Part shown: positions 33,194 through 40,841 of the stretch, in pieces
How the letters are laid out: the number at the start of each line of letters is the position of its first letter
Numbering within the stretch: position 1 is the stretch's first letter
Assembly: GCF_000411975.1 (NCBI RefSeq)
Contig: NZ_ASXG01000196.1
Span: 1-64,000 of the forward strand
DNA from: Amycolatopsis orientalis DSM 43388
GTDB lineage: Bacteria > Actinomycetota > Actinomycetes > Mycobacteriales > Pseudonocardiaceae
Reading direction: 5' to 3'
Length of the DNA stretch: 64,000 nucleotides
The notes under the pieces: model-generated
What the model was told of the DNA's origin: nothing
The model's database searches: none
Seen by the model: the letters and a program-made list of their open reading frames with translations, nothing else
Position numbers and translations under genes: made by a program

Positions 33194-34114
33194 ATGGACG
33201 AGGCGAATCAGGCCGAGCCGGGAGTCGTGGTCGGGGACGACGGGTCCGCCGGCGCCCGGCTGGCCGTCGACTGGGCCGCCGCCGAGGCGGAGGCGCTCGG
33301 GACGTGCCTGGTCGTCGTGCGGACGATGATGCCGCCGATGCCGAACGTCGACTTCGTGCCCGGCGTCATCACCCCGGTCGCCGGCGAGATCGTCGCCGAC
33401 CAGACCGTGGTGGACTACGCGGAGAAGGAACTGTCCGAGATCGCGGCCGAGGTCCGCCGGAAGCGGCCGGAGCTGCCGGTGCGCACCCGGGTGCGGTTCG
33501 GGCGCGCCAGCTGGGAGCTGGCGGACATCGGGCGGCAGGCGGAGCTGATCGTGGTCGGCGCGTCCGGGCGCGGCGCCCTGCCCCGGTTGCTGCTCGGGTC
33601 GACGGCCTCGCAGGTCGTGCACACCTGCGCGCGCCCGGTCGTCGTGGTCCGTCGTTCGTCCGAGAAGACCCGGCGCGTGGTCGTCGGCGTGGACGGGTCG
33701 CCGGCCAGCGTCGCAGCGGTGCGGTACGCGTACGACTTCGCCGACCGGCACGGTTGCACGTTGCACGCGGTGCACGTGTGGTCGGAACCGCCGGAAGACG
33801 TGTTCGGTCCGGCCCGCTCCGGCGGCGAAGGGCAGCAGACCCCGCAGGACGAAGGCGAACGGCTGCTCGCGGAATCGCTGACCGGTCTCGCCGAGCGGCA
33901 TCCGGACGTCGTGGTGCAGCGCGAGGTCGCGCTCGGCAGCGTGGCCGAGGTGCTGCTGGACCACGCGGAAGCGGCGACCCTGCTGGTGGTCGGCAGCCAC
34001 GGGCGCGGTGCGCTGCGGGGCGCGTTCCTGGGTTCGGTCAGCCACGCGATGGCTTACCACGCACCGTGTCCGGTCGCGATCGTGCGGGAGGGAGTGGAGG
34101 AGCACCCGGCCTAG
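33194..34114 (+). CDS. Tandem-domain universal stress protein (UspA)
   Basis: This 306-residue cytosolic protein carries two UspA domains (about 8-150 and 160-300). The second has the ATP-binding signature GSHGRGALRGAFLGSVSHAM, and the first the related GASGRGALPRLLLGSTASQV, so both probably bind ATP. Each domain starts with the expected VVGDDGSAGA / VVGVDGSPAS strand. GGAGG lies 6 nt upstream of the ATG. It is comparable with the dosR-regulon Usp proteins of mycobacteria. Its stop overlaps the convergent HhH-GPD gene by 4 bp. Confidence 0.93.
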   Translation: MDEANQAEPGVVVGDDGSAGARLAVDWAAAEAEALGTCLVVVRTMMPPMPNVDFVPGVITPVAGEIVADQTVVDYAEKELSEIAAEVRRKRPELPVRTRVRFGRASWELADIGRQAELIVVGASGRGALPRLLLGSTASQVVHTCARPVVVVRRSSEKTRRVVVGVDGSPASVAAVRYAYDFADRHGCTLHAVHVWSEPPEDVFGPARSGGEGQQTPQDEGERLLAESLTGLAERHPDVVVQREVALGSVAEVLLDHAEAATLLVVGSHGRGALRGAFLGSVSHAMAYHAPCPVAIVREGVEEHPA

Positions 34115-34713
34115 CGCCGCAAGCTCCGCCGCACGAGCGCCGCGGCCAGCCGGGCCGAGTCGCCGCCGGGGACCAGTTTCGCCAGGCGTTCCGGGTCGGC
34201 GGGCAGACCGGCCTTCTTCGCGCCGTCCAAGGCTTTGCGATCGAAGTACGGGCGCAGCCACGGCCAGACCGCCTGTGCTTCGCGGCAAAAGATCTGCGCG
34301 CCAGTCGGGCCGATCCGGGGGAACTCGGCGACGAGCTTCTCCAGCCGTCGAGGATCGCCGTCGGCGGCGTCGGCCATCCGGCGCAGGTCGTCGCCGTAGC
34401 GGTCGCGGACGAATTCGGCACCCTCGCCGAGATGCTGCGAAGTGCTTTCGTCGTACCGGACGTAGTGGGCGCGGCCGAGAGCGTCAACGCGTTGCTGCCA
34501 CGTGGAATCGCGCATCGCGGACGGGGATCGCCAACCCGAACGCGAAAGCTCGCGCGCGGCGGCGACCGCGATCTCGGCGTTGATCCGCGTCGAAAGCAGC
34601 GTGACGAGGACCAGCAACCGGTACAGCGGTTGCGGTTTGTCGGCCAGCTTGATCCCCGCTTCCTCGGCGAACGTCGTGCCGTATTCGGCGAGGAGTTCGT
34701 CCACTCGGCGCAT
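34111..34713 (-). CDS. HhH-GPD-like DNA glycosylase/endonuclease III-like protein
   Basis: This 200-residue all-helical protein resembles the endonuclease III superfamily. LLVLVTLLSTRINAEIAVAA (about 33-52) matches the first core helices, and FPRIGPTGAQIFCREAQ (about 130-146) occupies the position of the helix-hairpin-helix, although the canonical LPGVG is altered. No C-terminal FeS cysteine cluster is present. Base-excision repair is therefore only a family-level guess. It starts 34 bp after the RsbW-like gene and is probably co-transcribed with it. Confidence 0.72.
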   Translation of the reverse strand: MRRVDELLAEYGTTFAEEAGIKLADKPQPLYRLLVLVTLLSTRINAEIAVAAARELSRSGWRSPSAMRDSTWQQRVDALGRAHYVRYDESTSQHLGEGAEFVRDRYGDDLRRMADAADGDPRRLEKLVAEFPRIGPTGAQIFCREAQAVWPWLRPYFDRKALDGAKKAGLPADPERLAKLVPGGDSARLAAALVRRSLRR

Positions 34714-34747
34714 GCGCTCCGGGTTCCCGTCCGCGCGGAAGCGAAAC

Positions 34748-35182
34748 TCAGTGCGGCAGGTGCAGCGGCTCCTTGGCGAACTGGACGCAAAGCCGCCAGC
34801 CGTCCGAGCCGGGCGCCGGTTCGGTCCACGCGTCGAGCGAATCGGTGAGCGCGCGGAGGATGTGCCAGCCGACCTCGTCCGGTCCGGGCGGAAACGCCCA
34901 CGACGAGGTGGTGGTGACGGTGACGGTCATCCCGTCGGCGCAGCGGAACGCGCATTCCAGCATCGCGCCGTCGTCCGCGCGCCGCGCCTGTGCCGCGGCC
35001 GCCTCGTCCACGGCCAGCCGGAAGTCGGCGGCTTCGGCTATGCCGAACCCCGCCGAAACGGCGAGGTCCTCGGCCACCAGCCGCGCCAGGAACAGCAGCT
35101 CCGTGTCCGCCGAAAGCCGCAGTTCCACCAGGCGAGAACCCGCGGTCAGCACACCCGTTCCGTCCGCATCGCGCTGAACCAT
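34748..35182 (-). CDS. Degenerate RsbW-like (GHKL ATPase) anti-sigma protein
   Basis: This 144-residue protein aligns by eye with the RsbW/SpoIIAB anti-sigma kinase fold: LVAEDLAVSAGFGIAEAADF then RLAVDEAAAA (about 55-64) and VGWHILRALTDSLDA near the C-terminus. The ATP-binding N-box asparagine is missing (Glu60-Ala-Ala-Ala-Ala64 instead of E-A-x-x-N), and the glycine-rich G boxes are weak, so it may bind sigma without kinase activity. GGGTAA on the minus strand sits 10 bp before the ATG, which suggests a nearly leaderless transcript. It is the natural partner for the STAS proteins nearby (inference). Confidence 0.75.
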   Translation of the reverse strand: MVQRDADGTGVLTAGSRLVELRLSADTELLFLARLVAEDLAVSAGFGIAEAADFRLAVDEAAAAQARRADDGAMLECAFRCADGMTVTVTTTSSWAFPPGPDEVGWHILRALTDSLDAWTEPAPGSDGWRLCVQFAKEPLHLPH

Positions 35183-35192
35183 GCGTTCCGGG

Positions 35193-35218
35193 TTACCCCG
35201 CGCGGCGGCGGGCCAATC
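35193..35218 (-). promoter_or_regulatory. Sigma-B-like promoter of the RsbW-like gene
   Basis: GATT (35218-35215), 16-nt spacer, GGGTAA (35198-35193) on the minus strand, ending 10 bp from the ATG. Confidence 0.5.
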
Positions 35219-35254
35219 GTCGCGCTGGGCGCCGGGGCGACACCCGAACGGCCC

Positions 35255-35279
35255 GTTTCCAGGGCGGCGCCACGGGTAA
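35255..35279 (+). promoter_or_regulatory. Sigma-B/F-type promoter of the membrane protein gene
   Basis: GTTT (35255-35258), exactly 15 nt, GGGTAA (35274-35279), 39 bp upstream of the start at 35319. Perfect match to the general-stress consensus. Confidence 0.78.
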
Positions 35280-35318
35280 CCGGAGGATCGGAGCACGGCA
35301 GGGAAAGGAGCACCCGGC

Positions 35319-35792
35319 ATGAGCACCAACGCATACCTCTCGTTCCTCGCGATCGGGATAGCGCTGGTCCTGGTGGACGGCCAGATCATCTACCGCAGCG
35401 GCCGCCGTTATCTCGGCAGCGCCTACGGGGACCCGGGCGCCGGCGCCTCGATGACCCGCCTGGTGACGGTGTTGTTCCACCTCGCGACCCTGGGCATCCT
35501 GGCCTTGATCTCGACCGTCGACATCGGCGGGAGCGACCTGCCGGGCGTGGTCGGCCGGCTGGGCGTGCTGCTGCTGATCCTGGCCTTGGCGCACGCGGTC
35601 ACCCTCGGCGTGCTGGCCCGGATCCGCGGCGAGCAGGACGTGGCCGACGCGATCGCGCACCGGGACGAGCGGGTCGCGCGGCGATCGGAGACGGACCTGC
35701 AGGCTCCGACGGTCACGCCGGTGCCCGGCCAGGAGGGCCGGCATCCGGACGTGAGCCCGTCGCTGGAGCAGCGGTCGCCGTACACCGCGTAA
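35319..35792 (+). CDS. Small membrane protein, unknown function
   Basis: This 157-residue protein has three hydrophobic helices (about 5-24, 45-65 and 76-98) and a charged cytosolic tail rich in Arg, Asp and Pro. I do not recognise a family. GGAAAGGAG precedes the ATG. The perfect sigma-B-class promoter upstream and the stress-related neighbours make a role in envelope stress likely (inference). A long bidirectional terminator follows. Confidence 0.8.
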   Translation: MSTNAYLSFLAIGIALVLVDGQIIYRSGRRYLGSAYGDPGAGASMTRLVTVLFHLATLGILALISTVDIGGSDLPGVVGRLGVLLLILALAHAVTLGVLARIRGEQDVADAIAHRDERVARRSETDLQAPTVTPVPGQEGRHPDVSPSLEQRSPYTA

Positions 35793-35806
35793 GCGGCGGC
35801 GAAGAA

Positions 35807-35840
35807 CGGCCGGGGTGTTTCCGCGGAAACACCCCGGCCG
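35807..35840. terminator. Bidirectional terminator
   Basis: A perfect 16-bp inverted repeat (35807-35822 with 35825-35840) with CTTTCT on the plus side, between the convergent membrane-protein gene and pnkp. Confidence 0.82.
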
Positions 35841-35856
35841 CTTTCTGCCCGACTGT

Positions 35857-38412
35857 CTACAAGCGAGGGTCGACCGGTTCGGATTCCAGTGCCAGCACCC
35901 CGAAAACGCACTCGTGCACGCGCCACATCGGCTCGTCGCGAGCGAGCCGGTCGAGTGCTTCGAGGCCGAGGCTGTACTCCCGCAGCGCCAGCGAGCGCTT
36001 GTGCCCGAGGCTCCGGTTCCGCAACCGGGAGAGGTGGCGTTCCTCGGAGTAGTCGGGGCCGTAGATGATCCGCAGGTATTCCCGTCCGCGCACCTTCAGC
36101 CCCGGCTGCACCAGCCCGCGCGAGCCCCGGACCAGGTTGGCGGCCGGTTTGACCACCATGCCCTCGCCGCCCCGCGCGGTGAGTCCGGTCCACCACTCGA
36201 CGGCCGCCGCGACCGAGGCGGGGTCGGTGGTGGCGACCGGCAACCGCCCGGTCGGGGCGAGGAACCCGTCGCTGCTTTCGACGAGCCGGTCCGCCAGCGC
36301 CAGGTGCCAATCGTGCGGTCGCCGGTGATGCGCCTGGCCGGCCGACGCGAGCACCTGGAAGGGCGCGAAGCGCACGCCGTCGAGCCCCTCGGTCGGCCAG
36401 CAATAGCGCCGGTACGACTGGGCGAAAGCCTCCGCGTTGGCGGCGCGGGAACGCGTGCGCTCCAACACGGCGGAGACGTCGAGGCCAGATTCCTGAGCGA
36501 TGGCCAGCGCGCTCGCGGCCGCCGGAAGCGCCGACCGGGCCGCAGCGCCGACCGCCGCGTACTGCTCGCGCAGCAACTGCTCGGCTTTCACGCTCCACGG
36601 CAACAGTTCTCCGTCGAGCAGCAGCCAGTCTGTGCCGAGTTCGTCGAACAGGCCGGCCTTCTCCGCGGCCGCGCGGATCCGGTCGACCGCTTCGGCCGTC
36701 AGCGTTTCGGGGAAGAAGTGCCGTCCGGTCCTCGTCCACACCGCGCCGAGCGCGTCGCCGGGTGCGCCGAAGCGGCTGTGAGCGGCGTCGAGCGAGCGGC
36801 AGACGAGCGCGACCGCGCGCGAACCCATGTGCTTTTCCTCGCACACCACGGAATCCACGCCTTCGGAACGGAAATAGTCGAAGGCTTGGTCCGGGTGCTC
36901 GAGCAGCCCGCCGGTCGTCGCGGTGGCGACCGGCGACATGGTCGGCGGCAGGTAGACCAGCCAGCGCGGATCGATCGCGAACCGCGACATCACCTCCAGC
37001 GCCGCCGCGGCGTTCTCTTCCCGGACGCCGATCCGCTTCTGGTAAGCGGTCTCGATCACCCGGCGGCCCAGGACGTCGGTGACGTCGAGGACCCCCGGAT
37101 CGCGGCGGGCGACGGGCGCCGCGGCCGCCGGGTTGGCCGGGAACGGCTTGGCGGGCTCGTAATACACCTCGGCCGCCGGGACGGAGACGATCTCCTTTTC
37201 CGGGTAGCGCAAGGCAGTGAGCGTTCCGCCGAACACGCAGCCGGTGTCCAGGCACAGCGTGTTGTTCACCCATTCCGGAGCCGGCACCGGCGTGTGGCCG
37301 TAGACGACCATCGCGCGCCCGCGGTACTCGGCGGCCCACGGATAACGCACCGGCAGGCCGAATTCGTCGGTCTCGCCGGTGCTCTGCCCGTACATGCAGA
37401 AGCTCCGCACGCGCCCGGACGCGCGGCCCTGGAAGCGCTCGGTGATGCCCGCGTGCGCGACGACCAGCTTGCCGCCGTCCAGGACGTAGTGGCTGATCAG
37501 GCCGTCCATGAACTCCTGGGCCTCGGCCCGGAATCCGGGCGTCTCGGCGGCGAGCTGCTCCAGCGACTCCGCGAGGCCGTGCGTGACCTGCACATCCCGG
37601 CCGCTCAGCGCACGCAGCAGCTTGTGCTCGTGGTTTCCGGTGACACAGAAGGCATTTCCGGCGCGCACCATGCCCATCACGAGCCGCAGCACGCCCGGCG
37701 TGTCCGGGCCGCGGTCGACGAGATCGCCGACGAACACCGCCCGCCGCTCCGGATGCCGCGCTCCGACCGCGCGGCCCTGGTCGTCGCGCTCGACGGCGTA
37801 GCCGAGTTCGGCGAGCAGCGTTTCGAGTTCGGCGCGGCAGCCGTGGATGTCCCCGACGATGTCGAACGGTCCGGTCTCGTGCCGCAAGTCGTTGTACAGC
37901 GGGACGCGCGCGATGGTCGCTTCGTCGGTCTCTTCCGGGGTGCGCAGCACGTGCACGGTCCGGAAGCCTTCCTTCGGCAGGCTGCGCAACCCGCGGCGCA
38001 GCTGGTCGCGCTGCCGCCGGACCACCTGCGCGCCGAAGTTCCGGTCCGCGCGTTCGGCGTTGCGCGCGACGCACAGCGCTTCCGGCGGGTCCAGCACGAT
38101 CGCCACCGGCAGCACGTCGTGCTCCTTGGCCAGCGCGACCAGCGACTTGCGCGATTCGGGCTGCACATTGGTGGCGTCGACCACGGTCAGCCGTCCGGCG
38201 GCGAGCCGTTTGCCGACGATGTAGTGCAGGACGTCGAAGGCGTCCTTGGTCGCCGACTGGTCGTTCTCGTCGTCGGACACCAGGCCTCGGCAGAAGTCCG
38301 ACGAGATCACCTCGGTCGGCTTGAACCGCGCGCGGCCGAACGTCGACTTGCCCGACCCGCTCGCGCCGATCAGCACGACGAGGCACAGGTCGGGAATTTC
38401 CAGCGTGCTCAT
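35857..38412 (-). CDS. pnkp: Polynucleotide kinase-phosphatase-ligase (Pnkp), RNA repair
   Basis: This 851-residue three-domain enzyme heals and seals broken RNA. The N-terminal kinase has a P-loop GASGSGKST at 16-24. The central metallophosphatase has GDIHG (187-191), GDLVDRG (229-235) and GNHEHK (259-264). The C-terminal adenylyltransferase has EEKHMGSR with Lys527 as the nucleotidyl-acceptor. Size and order match the Clostridium thermocellum enzyme. Its ATG overlaps the hen1 stop (ATGA), so both are one operon: Hen1 2'-O-methylates the 3' end before Pnkp seals, protecting the repaired site from renewed cleavage (established for the system). Confidence 0.95.
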   Translation of the reverse strand: MSTLEIPDLCLVVLIGASGSGKSTFGRARFKPTEVISSDFCRGLVSDDENDQSATKDAFDVLHYIVGKRLAAGRLTVVDATNVQPESRKSLVALAKEHDVLPVAIVLDPPEALCVARNAERADRNFGAQVVRRQRDQLRRGLRSLPKEGFRTVHVLRTPEETDEATIARVPLYNDLRHETGPFDIVGDIHGCRAELETLLAELGYAVERDDQGRAVGARHPERRAVFVGDLVDRGPDTPGVLRLVMGMVRAGNAFCVTGNHEHKLLRALSGRDVQVTHGLAESLEQLAAETPGFRAEAQEFMDGLISHYVLDGGKLVVAHAGITERFQGRASGRVRSFCMYGQSTGETDEFGLPVRYPWAAEYRGRAMVVYGHTPVPAPEWVNNTLCLDTGCVFGGTLTALRYPEKEIVSVPAAEVYYEPAKPFPANPAAAAPVARRDPGVLDVTDVLGRRVIETAYQKRIGVREENAAAALEVMSRFAIDPRWLVYLPPTMSPVATATTGGLLEHPDQAFDYFRSEGVDSVVCEEKHMGSRAVALVCRSLDAAHSRFGAPGDALGAVWTRTGRHFFPETLTAEAVDRIRAAAEKAGLFDELGTDWLLLDGELLPWSVKAEQLLREQYAAVGAAARSALPAAASALAIAQESGLDVSAVLERTRSRAANAEAFAQSYRRYCWPTEGLDGVRFAPFQVLASAGQAHHRRPHDWHLALADRLVESSDGFLAPTGRLPVATTDPASVAAAVEWWTGLTARGGEGMVVKPAANLVRGSRGLVQPGLKVRGREYLRIIYGPDYSEERHLSRLRNRSLGHKRSLALREYSLGLEALDRLARDEPMWRVHECVFGVLALESEPVDPRL

Positions 38413-39128
38413 GCCGCGCCTCCTTTCGTGAACAGAGCCAGCTGCGTCGCCGGACCGACTTCAGGGTCTCCGGAGCCCACCGGCAGCAGCCGCACGCCGT
38501 AGCCGTGGCTGCTCGCGACCCGGTCCGCCCATGCGCGGAATTCGGTGCGAGTCCATTCGAAACGGTGGTCGCGGTGCCGCAGCTTGCCCGCGGGCAGCGA
38601 CTCGAACCGCACGTTGTACTCGCGGTTGGGCGTGGTCACGACGACCGCGCGCGGGGCGGCGAACTCGAACACCGCGCGTTCCAGCGCTCCCAGCCGCGGC
38701 GGGTCGACGTGCTCGACGACCTCCATCAGCACCGCCGCGTCGAGGCCGGCGAGGCGGTCGTCGCGGTAGGTCAGCGAGGACTGCACCAGCTCCAGCCTCG
38801 ACCGCTCGTGCTCCGGCCTCCGTTCCAGCCGCAGCTTCCGCGCCGCGACCCGCAGCATGCGAGCCGAGACGTCCGCGGCCACGATCCGCTCCACCGACTT
38901 CTCGGCCAGCAGGTCCCGCACCAGCGCGCCCTCGCCGCACCCGAAATCGCCGACCGTGCGCGCGTCCAGCGACCGGAGCACCGCCATGATCGTGCCGCGC
39001 CGCTGCTCGGCCAACGGCACCGGACGGTCCGGCGCTTCGAGGACGGCGGGCGCGGCCAGCGCGTTGTCGATGTCCTCGGGCTCCGCGTCGTCCACTTCGG
39101 CCAGCCGAGCCAGCGCGGCGGTCGTCAG
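38409..39128 (-). CDS. hen1: Hen1 C-terminal methyltransferase part (frame-shifted from its N-terminus)
   Basis: This 239-codon segment is the RNA 3'-terminal 2'-O-methyltransferase domain. SAM motif I is VGDFGCGEGALVRDLL, and LMEVVEHVDPPRL provides the Glu-Glu-His metal site typical of Hen1. It begins in a different frame exactly where the N-terminal half stops: a -1 slip at CGGCCCTGA (39133-39125) would join ...YLAHRRP to LTTAALARL. No start codon with a ribosome-binding site is visible; a GTG inside EVDD a few codons later is the first alternative. Its stop overlaps pnkp. It may be a real frameshift, a sequencing error or a two-subunit enzyme. Confidence 0.8.
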   Translation of the reverse strand: MTTAALARLAEVDDAEPEDIDNALAAPAVLEAPDRPVPLAEQRRGTIMAVLRSLDARTVGDFGCGEGALVRDLLAEKSVERIVAADVSARMLRVAARKLRLERRPEHERSRLELVQSSLTYRDDRLAGLDAAVLMEVVEHVDPPRLGALERAVFEFAAPRAVVVTTPNREYNVRFESLPAGKLRHRDHRFEWTRTEFRAWADRVASSHGYGVRLLPVGSGDPEVGPATQLALFTKGGAA

Positions 39129-39817
39129 GGCCGGCGGTGCGCGAGGTAGCGACGGGTGATCAGCTCCTTTTCCGGATGCCCGGCGAGCCAATCGCCGCCG
39201 GCGCGCAGCAGCTTGTCGATCTCGTCTTCGCTGACCCAGTAATGCTTCGCGTTGTCCAGGACCGGCAGCAGGACGTAGAGGTGGTTGAGCGCGTCGGCCA
39301 GCCGCAGCTCGCCGGTGAGCCGGAGGTCGACATAGCGCGAATCGCCCCACTGCGGGAACTGCGGATCGAGCGGGAGCGCGGTCGCCTCGACCGTCCAGCC
39401 GAGGGGTTCGAACATCCGGCGCACCAGGTCGGCGCCGCCCGGACACGCGGGCACCCGGACGTCCAGCGGTATCGCCCGCGCCGCCAGCTCCGGCCGCGCC
39501 GTGCACCGTCCGGTGAGCGCGGTGCGGAAAACTTCCTTGAGCGCCACGGAAAGCAGGCTGGACGCCGCGTAGGGGCGGTCGTTCACGTACTGGCCGAGCG
39601 TGAAGCCGTCGCCGGAACCCGCCTTGCCGCGCACCAGTGCGACCGGGTCGACCTCGAGCAGGAGCGCGGCGGTGCATCGCTCGTCGGACGCCTCGGGGTA
39701 GAAGACGTGCGCTTGCCCGGCGGAAAGCTCGAACGACTGCACCCGGCCCGGGTGCTTGTGCAGCAGGAACCCCAGGTCGGAAGCGGGCTGGTGAGTGGTG
39801 GTGACGGTCAGGAACAC
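39125..39817 (-). CDS. hen1: Hen1 N-terminal part (frame-shifted)
   Basis: This 230-residue piece is the N-terminal domain of bacterial Hen1, beginning VFLTVTTTHQPASDLGFLLHKHPG, the diagnostic start of the family, and ending ELITRRYLAHRRP at a TGA. In normal Hen1 (about 460-490 residues) this segment continues directly into the methyltransferase, which here lies one base back in the next frame. The N-terminal domain is needed to stimulate Pnkp ligase in the characterised system, so even the truncated product could matter. GTG at 39817 is chosen by homology; no ribosome-binding site is seen. Confidence 0.8.
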   Translation of the reverse strand: MFLTVTTTHQPASDLGFLLHKHPGRVQSFELSAGQAHVFYPEASDERCTAALLLEVDPVALVRGKAGSGDGFTLGQYVNDRPYAASSLLSVALKEVFRTALTGRCTARPELAARAIPLDVRVPACPGGADLVRRMFEPLGWTVEATALPLDPQFPQWGDSRYVDLRLTGELRLADALNHLYVLLPVLDNAKHYWVSEDEIDKLLRAGGDWLAGHPEKELITRRYLAHRRP

Positions 39818-39901
39818 CAGGGGAGTATTCCGCACGGCATTTGTCCGTGTCGTGCGAGTTTCCGGGTGCGGGAGCGGCGATGCGGCACACCGGCACACAG
39901 C

Positions 39902-39958
39902 GGTCCGTGAAGGGCCCCTTGAGGGAATCAGATTCCCTCAAGGAGTCCTTCACGGACC
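39902..39958. repeat. 57-bp palindromic intergenic element (REP-like)
   Basis: GGTCCGTGAAGG (39902-39913) pairs with 39947-39958, and CCTTGAGGGAATC (39917-39929) pairs with 39931-39943, with one 3-bp mismatch block and a 1-nt centre at 39930. Two long arms around GGAATC-A-GATTCC suggest a mobile palindromic repeat; I recall similar elements scattered in Amycolatopsis genomes. Confidence 0.7.
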
Positions 39959-40022
39959 TCGGTCTCGCGCACCAGGCGGTCGCCGCGGTACCGGAGCACC
40001 GCTCCGCTCCGCACCCAGCCAA

Positions 40023-40053
40023 TCACTGGGAATGAACTTCCCATTCACTGGGA
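40023..40053. promoter_or_regulatory. Probable IclR operator
   Basis: TGGGAA-TGAAC-TTCCCA (40027-40043) is a perfect inverted repeat, followed by a further TGGGA at 40049-40053, giving three alternating half-sites with N5 gaps. TCACTGGGA is also directly repeated 22 bp apart (40023, 40045). It lies 45 bp before the IclR start. Confidence 0.65.
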
Positions 40054-40097
40054 GAAAGCCCTGGGCGCTCGTCCCGTCGCGACGTAGCGTGCCCGCC

Positions 40098-40841
40098 ATG
40101 ACAAGCGCGGAGGCGAACCGGCGGGCCGGGACCAGAGCGGCGCGGATCCTGGCGGTGTTCGCCGAACGGGAGAGCGCCACGGCGGAGGAGATCTCCGTCG
40201 GCACGGGGATTCCGTCCAGCGCCGTGTACCGCTACCTGACGACGTTCGTCGAGATCGGCCTCGTGCATCAGGCGCGGACTCGCGGCCGGTACTGCGCGGG
40301 CTCGCTCACCGTCCAAATGGCCGAAAACTACCGTCGCGAGGCGCTCGGCCAAGGCGGCGTCAAGCGGCGGCTTCGGCAGCTCGCGGCGGAGACCGACGAA
40401 CTCGCCGCGTTCCTCATCGCCCGCGACAACGACGTGCTCTGCGTCGAAGCGGCCGAGGGGACCCGGGTGATTCGGTGCAGTTTCTCGCCGGGACTGAGCA
40501 AGCCGCTGGTCTTCGGGGCGAGCGCGCAGGCTTTGCTGGCGCACCTGCCGGAGGACCGGGTCGCGAATTCGGCACAGGCACACGGGTTGACCGGCGAGCA
40601 AGTCGCGAAGCTGGAGAACGAGCTGCGCCGGGTGCGGGACCAGGGCTTCGCGGAGAGCGTCGGACAGGTCGATCCGGGGGTGTGGGGCGTGAGCGTGCCC
40701 GTGCTGGACCGGCACCACAACCTCGTCGGCACGGTCAGCACGATGGCCCCGGATTTCCGCGTGCGCCCGCGCCGCGATTCCCTCGTCACGCTCACCCACG
40801 CCGCCGCGCAGGACATCAGCCGATTGCAGGAGCACGTGTGA
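40098..40841 (+). CDS. IclR-family regulator of the formimidoylglutamate operon
   Basis: This 247-residue regulator has an N-terminal winged helix (about 8-70, ATAEEISVGTGIPSSAVYRYL) and a C-terminal IclR effector domain (about 80-245) with LVFGASAQALLAHLP and GVWGVSVPVLDRHHNLVGTV. It is the first gene of an operon: its TGA overlaps the GTG of hutG. A clear array of TGGGA half-sites precedes it, so it is probably autoregulated, with an intermediate of histidine degradation or the transported amino acid as effector (inference). Confidence 0.9.
   Translation: MTSAEANRRAGTRAARILAVFAERESATAEEISVGTGIPSSAVYRYLTTFVEIGLVHQARTRGRYCAGSLTVQMAENYRREALGQGGVKRRLRQLAAETDELAAFLIARDNDVLCVEAAEGTRVIRCSFSPGLSKPLVFGASAQALLAHLPEDRVANSAQAHGLTGEQVAKLENELRRVRDQGFAESVGQVDPGVWGVSVPVLDRHHNLVGTVSTMAPDFRVRPRRDSLVTLTHAAAQDISRLQEHV

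Noticed and set aside
35423..38386. A 987-codon open frame overlapping pnkp
   Set aside because: It is an Arg-rich shadow in another frame on the same strand as pnkp, whose domains and motifs are unambiguous.
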